Origin: JAAYYM01 sp964483545
GTDB lineage: Bacteria > Bacillota > Clostridia > Lachnospirales > Lachnospiraceae
Assembly (NCBI GenBank): GCA_964483545.1
Contig: CAZACC010000101.1
Location: 1 to 7,220 of the forward strand
Length of the DNA stretch: 7,220 nt
Reading direction: 5' to 3'
Part shown: positions 1 through 5,422 of the stretch, piece after piece
Layout: every line of letters starts with the position of its first letter
Position numbering within the stretch: the first letter of the stretch is position 1
Made by a program: the position numbers and the translations under genes
Notes under the pieces: generated by a model
What the model was told of the DNA's origin: nothing
Databases searched by the model: none
Seen by the model: only the letters and a program-made list of their open reading frames with translations

Positions 1-203
1 GTTACCTCTGCAGGAGTACCCTTTGTAGAGCCTTCGTCTTTTACGATATCGGGGGTTTCATCTCCCGTTGTTCCTTCATTTTTATTTGTATTCGTGATGA
101 AACCTGTATCAGCTATTGACGCATCTGTATACTGTATACTGGTTAGTACCATAGATACACATAACGTAACTGTTATGATTCCCTTAAAGACTCTTGACTT
201 CAT
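1..203 (-). CDS. Secreted surface protein, N-terminal fragment (runs off left edge)
   Basis: An open frame of 67 codons starts with ATG at 201-203 and continues past the left edge. It is preceded by a strong AGGAGG site (210-215) with a 6-nt spacer, which supports the start. The protein begins MKSRVFKGIITVTLCVSMVL, a basic N terminus followed by a hydrophobic stretch typical of a Sec signal peptide, with likely cleavage near residues 28-32. The mature part visible is polar and low in complexity, rich in Thr, Gly, Asn, Glu and Asp, like the linker or stalk at the start of many large Gram-positive surface proteins. No catalytic domain is visible in this fragment, so the function is unknown. It is separated from the operon to its right by a terminator (317-339), so it should have its own promoter. 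The upstream region carries the repeat-type promoter at 262-295 that also precedes the TasA-like operon, which suggests shared control. Confidence 0.8.
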   Translation of the reverse strand, partial: MKSRVFKGIITVTLCVSMVLTSIQYTDASIADTGFITNTNKNEGTTGDETPDIVKDEGSTKGTPAEV

Positions 204-261
204 CTTCTTCCTCCTACAGATTGATGCGAACTACACACCCAAACTCTGATAATCCTCAATT

Positions 262-295
262 ACTATATCAATAAGAAGTCACACATCGGTCACAT
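262..295 (-). promoter_or_regulatory. SARP-type direct-repeat promoter of the left-edge secreted protein
   Basis: Reading the minus strand, ATGTGAC (289-295) is followed by 4 nt, GTGTGAC (278-284), 10 nt, and a -10-like TATAGT (262-267). The two heptamers start exactly 11 bp apart. The -35 position, 17 nt upstream of the hexamer, falls inside the repeat array and shows no TTGACA-like sequence, as expected of an activator-dependent promoter. Spacing and repeat sequence match the element at 2933-2966. Transcription would begin near 255, leaving a leader of about 50 nt. That the BTAD protein encoded at 2980-4170 binds here is an inference from known SARP operator geometry. Confidence 0.65.
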
Positions 296-316
296 GGATA
301 ATACAAGTTTATGAAA

Positions 317-339
317 AAAACGCCCTAATAGGGCGTTTT
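317..339 (-). terminator. Rho-independent terminator of the surface-protein operon
   Basis: A perfect 10-bp stem pairs AAAACGCCCT (317-326) with AGGGCGTTTT (330-339) around a 3-nt loop. On the minus strand the hairpin is followed by a run of seven T residues, and it begins only about 6 nt after the TAA stop of the gene at 346-1413. It therefore ends the three-gene surface operon and insulates the left-edge gene. Confidence 0.92.
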
Positions 340-345
340 CTCCAA

Positions 346-1413
346 TTATTTTTTTATAAAATTAAATTTTACTTTCCTTCTGACTATAAAATAGATGCCT
401 CCACCCAGGAAAATACCTGCTCCGATGATTGCAATGATCCAACCCCACATAGTGTTACTGGCAAATGGTGATTCCGATAACGGTGTCTCTTGGTCTTCAA
501 TCAATACCTCATCTCCTGATTGATCTGTTTCACTATTTCCGTTTATTCCTTCATCTGATCCTGGGGTATCTGCCAACGGAACATCTGCGTCAGGGATCTC
601 AACTCCACCTTCTGCATCTCCTCCTGCGACCTCGGCTTCTCCGCCTGCTCTACCACCACCTGCAGTTGCAGTTACTACATAGGTCGGCACCTCTGTTTCA
701 ACAAAGGATGTGGTCACACCACCATCTATGATCTCAGTGGAAGTCGTCTCAGAATACGTCGCATCACCTACATTTCTGATGTATTCAAAGGTGATTACAT
801 TGGTTCCGTTCTTGACCAGCTTAAGAGTCTGAGATGTTGCCGATGCAAGCGTAAAACCTGCAATCGTCGGTGCTGTCTCTGTGATTTCTTTACCAGCTTC
901 TTCGAAGATAATCTTAGGAAGTGCAATTTCGATTCCTGTTCCCTGTTCAATATACTTGATTGAGTACTCTACCCCATTAATCAAGGTTCCATATTGAACT
1001 GTTACATCCTCGCTGCGATTAACCGTTTCTTGATTATGATGAAATGCTGCAGCTCCCGCCTGATTTTTATTCAGTACAAAATATCTTCCTTTATTTTCTT
1101 CACTGTAGACGATCAATCCATCTCCGTTTTGTGGAATATCAGGTATTTTATCATTCTTACTAAGAGAAAGTGTAATGCAGTCTGCTGTAACTGTCGCTCC
1201 GGAATATTTATTCTCGCATTCGTCTACGTTAAAACTCCCTGCATTTCCAGCAAATATTCGAATCTGGTATTTCCCGTCCGTTGATGTATTTGTTGTATCA
1301 AGCATATCCGTACTTGCTAATGCCGGCACTACTGCCGCAAATGTCAGTGCAAAGCAAGTCAATGCTGTAAGTAATATCTTTGACTCCCGCCTCATTCCTT
1401 TTGTTCCTCTCAT
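346..1413 (-). CDS. Membrane-anchored surface protein with MucBP-like domain
   Basis: This is a 355-residue secreted protein with a membrane anchor. Residues 1-33 form a signal peptide ending in ALA-S. Residues about 45-140 form a beta-rich domain with two cysteines (66, 79). Residues about 147-212 resemble a MucBP-type beta-grasp repeat: a YSIKYIEQGTG opening, a central TAPTIAGFTL turn and a closing ITFEYI strand. A Gly/Glu/Asp-rich stalk follows (about 215-320). The C terminus has one membrane helix (about 323-344) and a basic tail (RRKVKF, KK), with no LPXTG-like motif, so anchoring is probably by the helix itself. The start overlaps the stop of the preceding gene by 4 nt (ATGA), indicating translational coupling. 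A second ATG at 1393-1395 (Met7) has an AGAGGA site upstream and would give a cleaner signal peptide, so the true start is open. It is the last gene of the operon. A role in adhesion or as base of a surface fibre is inferred; the MucBP match is by eye. Confidence 0.85.
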   Translation of the reverse strand: MRGTKGMRRESKILLTALTCFALTFAAVVPALASTDMLDTTNTSTDGKYQIRIFAGNAGSFNVDECENKYSGATVTADCITLSLSKNDKIPDIPQNGDGLIVYSEENKGRYFVLNKNQAGAAAFHHNQETVNRSEDVTVQYGTLINGVEYSIKYIEQGTGIEIALPKIIFEEAGKEITETAPTIAGFTLASATSQTLKLVKNGTNVITFEYIRNVGDATYSETTSTEIIDGGVTTSFVETEVPTYVVTATAGGGRAGGEAEVAGGDAEGGVEIPDADVPLADTPGSDEGINGNSETDQSGDEVLIEDQETPLSESPFASNTMWGWIIAIIGAGIFLGGGIYFIVRRKVKFNFIKK

Positions 1414-2195
1414 AATGTCTCACCTGTTTTCTTTCTCTTGCCAGTGAGTACAATCAGTCCAATTCCGACTGCTATCATCATGATCAATGCTCCGATTGTT
1501 GTATGATCTCCCGTTTTAACTGCAACAACTACATTCTTAAAAGTCTGTACTACATTTGCGGTTGGTGTAGATGCTTGCTTTACAACTTTATTAATAGTCA
1601 CGGTCTGTCCAGTTACGGGATCTCTGTATGCTACAAGAAAACTCATACCCAGCTCACCTAATGCTTTTGCGTAAGTATTACCATCTGCATTACGAATAGA
1701 CTCTCCATCCAATCCAATCGTTAAAATCAAATTTACGCTCTCGCCACTTCCGAGCGTTGTCAGATATGTCGTATCAGATGCAATCCCACTGCTATTCATA
1801 TTCAGAATTCCTTTTTCATCTCCAACGATCTTGTCATCCGTCCCCGTAGCTGCTCCACCAAGAGAACTACCATACAGAGATATCTTACTGCCATTCTTTT
1901 CAATCTGCAGCTGAATATTGTAAGCTCCACCGTTAGCATTGTTTGAATCCTCCAGTGCCTGCAAAGCTTTTGTATTCATATAGAACTCTGCCGTTCTTCC
2001 ATTCTGATTGCTAATTGTGATTGTCTGATCGACTGTCTGTCCAGGAGCCATCCCTACAAACTCCTCACCTAGATTCGAACTAATCTTTAACTCGTTCTGT
2101 TCTGTAAACTGCACGCTTCCTGCCGCATATACAGTTTTTTCTATTCCGAATACGAGCACTGCTGTTAATCCTAATATCAATAATCCTTTTCTCAT
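1410..2195 (-). CDS. TasA/camelysin-like cell-wall protein with VKTGD sorting signal
   Basis: This 261-residue protein has a signal peptide (1-25, ending VYA-AG), a beta-sandwich-like ectodomain, and a C-terminal anchor. The anchor comprises VKTGD (226-230), a hydrophobic segment (232-251) and a basic KRKK cluster. VKTGD resembles LPXTG-family sorting signals but lacks the usual proline, so it may be processed by a divergent sortase or simply remain membrane-bound. The ectodomain pattern (APGQTVDQTITISNQNG near 50-66, FYMNTKAL, then LTTLGSGESVNLILTIGLDG near 145-164) resembles camelysin/TasA-family proteins, in which a PG-turn, a short N-containing strand and an LGxLxxGES-type strand recur. 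This assignment is moderate. The ATG at 2193-2195 has AGGGAG 9 nt upstream (2205-2210). The gene follows the TasA-like gene after a 51-nt gap with no terminator, and its stop overlaps the next start. A role as wall anchor or accessory for the neighbouring TasA-like fibre protein is inferred from context. Confidence 0.85.
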   Translation of the reverse strand: MRKGLLILGLTAVLVFGIEKTVYAAGSVQFTEQNELKISSNLGEEFVGMAPGQTVDQTITISNQNGRTAEFYMNTKALQALEDSNNANGGAYNIQLQIEKNGSKISLYGSSLGGAATGTDDKIVGDEKGILNMNSSGIASDTTYLTTLGSGESVNLILTIGLDGESIRNADGNTYAKALGELGMSFLVAYRDPVTGQTVTINKVVKQASTPTANVVQTFKNVVVAVKTGDHTTIGALIMMIAVGIGLIVLTGKRKKTGETL

Positions 2196-2246
2196 GAAAT
2201 CAATCTCCCTGATCTATTCATCTGATTCTGCACGTCCACTCTGTCT

Positions 2247-2879
2247 CTATAAGCTTTGTCCTTCTATCGTCGTAATATCTCCAGATCCATCTATCACCGC
2301 ATCCACACCCCATGCTGACTTGATAGCCTCTACGCCACCCATCGTTTGTACTGCTTCTGCGTATGCTTCGATTGTAAACTGCTTATCTGCATAGTCATTT
2401 GTAAGTGTTGCAGGAATACCGACCTTACTGATAAATGAGGGTGTCGAGACACCTCCTGCTACTGGTTTTGTATAGTATAATACAGTCGTCTGATTATCTA
2501 TTGTCTTTACAATCCATCCATCTCCTGATGTGATATTAATCTGTCCATGATCCAAACTGTCATCTATCGAAAAAGTATCCTTTATACCGCTTCCCCATGC
2601 CTTAAACACAGTCACGCGGATGTAAGACTCATAATTATTTGCATCTGTACTAACAGTCAGATTTGTGTCTACCTCAGCGCCCGGCATCAGTCTCAGATCT
2701 CCGCTATAATATTTCGCCAGTTCACTAGCGTCTTCGCTGAGTGAAATCTTCAGATCCTTCGTCTCAATCTTACTGGTTCCCTGGCTGCTATTTGCCTGAA
2801 ATGCCGCTAGAGTACCACCAACCATTGTACTTAATACCAACGCACCTGCAATTCCCATAAGAATTAATTTCTTTTTCAC
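2247..2879 (-). CDS. TasA/camelysin-like protein with SipW-dependent-type signal peptide
   Basis: This 210-residue protein starts with MKKKLILMGIAGALVL and then GGTLAAF at 21-27. It closely resembles the SipW-dependent signal peptide of Bacillus TasA and camelysin, where a GG-T-x-A-x-F motif marks the cleavage region. The mature part follows the family plan: a short Q/S/T-rich start, a KDLKISLSED strand (about 42-51), a PGAEVDTNLTVSTDANN turn (67-83), and an ESYIRVTVFKAW strand. The family includes secreted fibre-forming matrix proteins and, in Bacillus cereus, the protease camelysin. No catalytic signature is visible here, so a structural surface or matrix role is more likely. There is no C-terminal anchor. 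Translation begins at GTG (2877-2879), supported by GAGGGAG (2888-2894) 8 nt upstream. It is the first gene of the operon and is driven by the repeat-type promoter at 2933-2966. No signal peptidase W gene lies in the window. Confidence 0.88.
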   Translation of the reverse strand: MKKKLILMGIAGALVLSTMVGGTLAAFQANSSQGTSKIETKDLKISLSEDASELAKYYSGDLRLMPGAEVDTNLTVSTDANNYESYIRVTVFKAWGSGIKDTFSIDDSLDHGQINITSGDGWIVKTIDNQTTVLYYTKPVAGGVSTPSFISKVGIPATLTNDYADKQFTIEAYAEAVQTMGGVEAIKSAWGVDAVIDGSGDITTIEGQSL

Positions 2880-2932
2880 TTTTTAATCTCCCTCTGAGAA
2901 ATTGATAAACATAATTTTTGATACTAACAAAT

Positions 2933-2966
2933 AGTATAAAACGTTACTGTCACACGGAAGTCACAC
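2933..2966 (-). promoter_or_regulatory. SARP-type direct-repeat promoter of the TasA-like operon
   Basis: On the minus strand, GTGTGAC (2960-2966) is followed by TTCC, then a perfect second GTGTGAC (2949-2955), 10 nt, and TATACT (2933-2938). The repeats are exactly 11 bp apart, so both face the same side of the helix. The expected -35 position (2956-2961) reads ACTTCC and is not a sigma-A -35, implying activator dependence. SARP activators are known to bind heptamer direct repeats 11 bp apart that overlap the -35 region. The site begins only about 14 nt after the regulator's stop codon and no terminator lies between, so read-through from the regulator gene may add basal expression. Confidence 0.72.
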
Positions 2967-2979
2967 AGGCAAAATTTTA

Positions 2980-4170
2980 TTAAATCTGTTTGATGTCACT
3001 TTTGATCAGAACTCTTTGATTCTTTATCTTTTTATGCATATTATTGATGATCCGGTTCTTCACAATGATACTATTTTCATAATCCAGAGTTGCCAATAGT
3101 ATCACATACTGTGAATGACTATACCGTGCTGCCACATCACCTATTCTAAGTGATTCCTTGAGTGTTTCCTCCAGATAATTCATCACTTTCTCTAATTGAT
3201 TGTGAAGATACCGTTCATTACCTGTGATTTCTATCGCATTGACCAAAGATACCGTAATCAATAAGATATATTCTGACTGTCCCAGTCTTTCCACGCGTCG
3301 TGATACCAGACGATAAATCTCTCTAAAAATTGGATAGCCACATATATATGCACCGCCTGGATTTTCATTTTCATCCATTTCTTGATTAATATCATAAACT
3401 GCCTCCGCTATCACTTCGCTTTTCATCTGTTTTAGCTGTTCATATACTTCTCTTAATTTAGTAGACTTACGGATGCCTAAAGAAGAAAATAATATTCTTT
3501 CTGCTCTTTCATAATACTTCGCTGCATACTCCAATTTGTTCTGATAAATCATTGATTGTATCAGCATACAATGAAACTCCTCATCAACGGGATCATAACG
3601 AAGTGCATTGATACATACTCTTTCCATCTTCTCATATAGTTTTTTGTCCTCATACAATTTAGCCGTAATTCTGACAATATCTAAAAATAAAGAATGATAG
3701 TATGTTGTCAACGGTACTACCCAATGCATAGAAGAGTATTTTGATAAGAAATCTCCATTATAGCGTTCTAGAGCTCTTTCAAAATATATGAGCCTGTCAT
3801 CAGTCCCTGTTTTTAACCTCTTCCCAAGATTACAGTCTCTCTCAAACTCTTCCGCATCAACTATAACCATGATCTGTGGGTTCCAGCAATACGTACCTTT
3901 TCCTGTCAATATATACTTTTTTTCTCCAAACACATCTTTCATAATCATCCTGAGCCGGTAGATCAGATTTTTTAATGCACCTGCTGGATTATTTGACTCA
4001 TCTTCCTGCCAGAGAACTTCTATCAATTCTTCTGCTGTCAATACCCTTGCTCTGTTTATGATGATATAAGACAGAAGCTTTATTATCATATCCGAGCGAA
4101 TATTTTCATTATTGAGAATACACTCCTGATCTTTAATTAGAAAACTACCAAGCATACAGACTGTAAGCAT
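2980..4170 (-). CDS. BTAD-domain (SARP/AfsR-type) transcriptional regulator with degenerate GGDEF-like C terminus
   Basis: This is a 396-residue cytoplasmic regulator. Residues about 1-98 form an OmpR-type winged helix with the SARP look: VCMLGSF start, LLSYIIINRARVLTAEELIEVLW helix-turn-helix entry, and a wing ending GTYCW. Residues about 104-250 form a BTAD helical-repeat domain, opening with the typical VDAEEFERD and including RYNGDFL, ALRYDPVDEEFH and YYERAERILFSSLGI. Residues about 270-396 look like a GGDEF fold whose signature is lost: RIGDVAARYSHSQYVILL (342-359) aligns with the usual D-vaRyGGDEFxxLL, with SHSQY replacing GGDEF. It therefore should not make c-di-GMP and may be a sensor or dimer module. 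The ATG at 4168-4170 has GGAGG (4180-4184) 9 nt upstream, and the family start pattern fits. It lies directly upstream of the surface operon and divergent from the acyltransferases. Activation of the three repeat-type promoters is inferred from the shared operator geometry. Confidence 0.88.
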   Translation of the reverse strand: MLTVCMLGSFLIKDQECILNNENIRSDMIIKLLSYIIINRARVLTAEELIEVLWQEDESNNPAGALKNLIYRLRMIMKDVFGEKKYILTGKGTYCWNPQIMVIVDAEEFERDCNLGKRLKTGTDDRLIYFERALERYNGDFLSKYSSMHWVVPLTTYYHSLFLDIVRITAKLYEDKKLYEKMERVCINALRYDPVDEEFHCMLIQSMIYQNKLEYAAKYYERAERILFSSLGIRKSTKLREVYEQLKQMKSEVIAEAVYDINQEMDENENPGGAYICGYPIFREIYRLVSRRVERLGQSEYILLITVSLVNAIEITGNERYLHNQLEKVMNYLEETLKESLRIGDVAARYSHSQYVILLATLDYENSIIVKNRIINNMHKKIKNQRVLIKSDIKQI

Positions 4171-4200
4171 GTTCCTATCCCTCCCAAATAATTCCTTATC

Positions 4201-4229
4201 ATTTTACTTAACAATTAAGTAATTGTCAA
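4201..4229 (-). promoter_or_regulatory. Near-consensus sigma-A promoter of the regulator gene
   Basis: On the minus strand, a perfect TTGACA (4224-4229), a 17-nt spacer and TAAAAT (4201-4206) form a near-consensus housekeeping promoter. It starts transcription about 24 nt upstream of the regulator's ATG. This should give steady basal production of the BTAD protein, independent of the repeat-type element just upstream. Confidence 0.85.
4206..4220. repeat. Inverted repeat in the regulator promoter spacer
   Basis: ACTTAA (4206-4211) and TTAAGT (4215-4220) form 6-bp inverted arms around CAA. They lie between the -10 and -35 of the promoter at 4201-4229, and a further TTAAGT occurs at 4233-4238. 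Its position would suit a repressor operator, but AT-rich spacers produce short palindromes by chance and the arms are too weak for a terminator. Confidence 0.35.
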
Positions 4230-4235
4230 GTATTA

Positions 4236-4269
4236 AGTTTACAGTCGTTCAGTCACATGGAAGTCTCGC
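4236..4269 (-). promoter_or_regulatory. Third SARP-type repeat element, upstream of the regulator gene
   Basis: On the minus strand, a degenerate distal heptamer GCGAGAC (4263-4269) is followed by TTCC, ATGTGAC (4252-4258), 10 nt and TAAACT (4236-4241). The geometry equals the other two elements (11-bp period, 10 nt to the hexamer), and the TTCC spacer is identical to that at 2956-2959. The distal repeat and the -10 are weaker, suggesting lower affinity. Transcripts would start near 4229, right over the -35 of the regulator's own promoter, so bound regulator could either activate from here or interfere with that promoter. Confidence 0.55.
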
Positions 4270-4297
4270 CGGATTCCGATTCACAAAACTCTTTTAC

Positions 4298-4326
4298 TTG
4301 TTTTTTTCATAAATCTCTTTTATGAT
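4298..4326 (+). promoter_or_regulatory. Probable promoter of the acyltransferase pair
   Basis: A partial -35 TTGTTT (4298-4303) is followed by exactly 17 nt and a good -10 TATGAT (4321-4326). Transcription would start near 4333, just upstream of the AGGAGG site (4344-4349). The -35 matches only its TTG core, so the promoter may be weak. It lies 28 bp from the repeat element at 4252-4269, which is oriented the other way. Confidence 0.55.
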
Positions 4327-4354
4327 AGTAAAGGTAGAATAACAGGAGGCGTAT

Positions 4355-5422
4355 ATGGGAAGAGAAAGACTACACTGCTTTGACATGGTTAAAGGTCTCG
4401 GTATTATACTCGTAGTACTGGGACATATAGAATATATCAGCGAAGAGCTGCGAGGCTGGATTTCCTCCTTTCATATGCCGCTGTTTTTTGTCGTATCAGG
4501 TATGCTGATCTGTTATCTCGGACAGTCCAATTTGGACATGAAGTCGATCATTAGCAAAAGATTTCGGGGTATTATGATTCCTTATATCAGCTTTACGATT
4601 ATCTATACCCTCATCGATGTACTCAATATCTATTTGCACAAGATCACACCACTTACATTTGTTCAAAATATTATCTCAGGTGTGACGTTGTATGGCTCTT
4701 CTGTACTCTGGTTTCTACCGGCTTTATTCCTAAGCGAGATTGGTTTTATCCTCTTAATCAAAAAATTACCACGTGTTCCTTCTATTATAGTAGTGCTTGC
4801 TGTTGCTCCTCTTGCATACCTCGGACAGATTGCCATCAGTGATGTCTACACGGCACATGAATCTTCTTTACTCATTACGTCATTGATCAATTTCGTCCGT
4901 GTATTTCTACGAGCAACAATCGCCATGTCCTTTGTAGGTGTGGCCTACTATCTCTTTCCCTTGCTGCAGCGACAGGAAAAAATCTCATGGAAAGGTCTGA
5001 CCCTCGGTATCGTGATGACAATCATCACACTGCCTCTTTCACAAATCAACGGCTGTGTGGATTTCCGCAATATTATTTTTAAAAATTTCCTGCTCTTCTA
5101 TCTGTGTGCATTGCTTGGTTCCTTCGGACTCGTTCTCATCTGCAAGAACATCCGCCATGTACCGCAGATCTGTTTCTTTGGAGAGAACTCACTGGTTGTC
5201 ATGTGTACTCATGTAAATTGCTACATCCTCTATGCTGCGATTCTGATTGCATGGCAAATCGATACGATCATCACACGGGCTAAGAGCTATGTCTTCCTAT
5301 TTAATATTATGATATTTACATTTTTATTCGAGGCAATTCTTATTTATATTATCAATCGCTTTTTCCCTTGGATCATCGGGAAACGTAAGGAGCAAAAAGT
5401 ATGTCAGAAAAAAAACGATTAG
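4355..5422 (+). CDS. Membrane acyltransferase (acyltransferase 3 family), first of a tandem pair
   Basis: This 355-residue polytopic membrane protein belongs to the acyltransferase-3 family (fucose 4-O-acetylase/OatA-like membrane domain). The N-terminal signature is clear: RLHCFDMVKGLGIILVVLGH with the conserved His24, followed by SSFHMPLFFVVSGMLI (His40). Further family marks are KRFRGIMIPY (68-77), LWFLPALFL (118-126) and FFGENSLVVMCTH near 274-286. About ten hydrophobic helices are present, and there is no extracellular SGNH hydrolase domain. Such proteins O-acylate, usually O-acetylate, sugars of cell-envelope polymers; the substrate cannot be read from the sequence. The ATG has AGGAGG (4344-4349) with a 5-nt spacer. 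It is divergent from the BTAD regulator and is co-transcribed with its paralogue, overlapping it by 22 nt. Confidence 0.9.
   Translation: MGRERLHCFDMVKGLGIILVVLGHIEYISEELRGWISSFHMPLFFVVSGMLICYLGQSNLDMKSIISKRFRGIMIPYISFTIIYTLIDVLNIYLHKITPLTFVQNIISGVTLYGSSVLWFLPALFLSEIGFILLIKKLPRVPSIIVVLAVAPLAYLGQIAISDVYTAHESSLLITSLINFVRVFLRATIAMSFVGVAYYLFPLLQRQEKISWKGLTLGIVMTIITLPLSQINGCVDFRNIIFKNFLLFYLCALLGSFGLVLICKNIRHVPQICFFGENSLVVMCTHVNCYILYAAILIAWQIDTIITRAKSYVFLFNIMIFTFLFEAILIYIINRFFPWIIGKRKEQKVCQKKND
5387..5392 (+). promoter_or_regulatory. Ribosome binding site inside the first acyltransferase gene
   Basis: AAGGAG lies within the 3' end of the first acyltransferase gene, 8 nt before the ATG at 5401. It fixes the second gene's start within the 22-nt overlap and shows that the overlap is a coupled gene junction, not a sequencing frameshift. 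Confidence 0.8.

Noticed and set aside
713..719. GTCACAC heptamer identical to the operator repeat
   Set aside because: It is a single copy inside a coding region with no partner 11 bp away and no -10 at the right distance, so it is probably chance.
465..731. Plus-strand open frame of 88 codons rich in Leu and His
   Set aside because: It is antisense to the low-complexity stalk of the surface protein at 346-1413, has odd composition and no convincing ribosome binding site.
994..1447. Two overlapping plus-strand open frames of about 90 codons
   Set aside because: Both lie opposite the well-supported minus-strand surface genes and show no recognisable domain or start signal.
2470..2485. TATAGTATAATA sequence resembling a -10 box
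   Set aside because: It lies within the TasA-like coding region with no matching -35 and no gene start downstream on the plus strand.
5387..5422. Overlap between the two acyltransferase genes as a possible frameshifted single gene or fusion
   Set aside because: Each frame holds a full set of family motifs and is of normal length, and the second start has its own AAGGAG site, so these are two genes.
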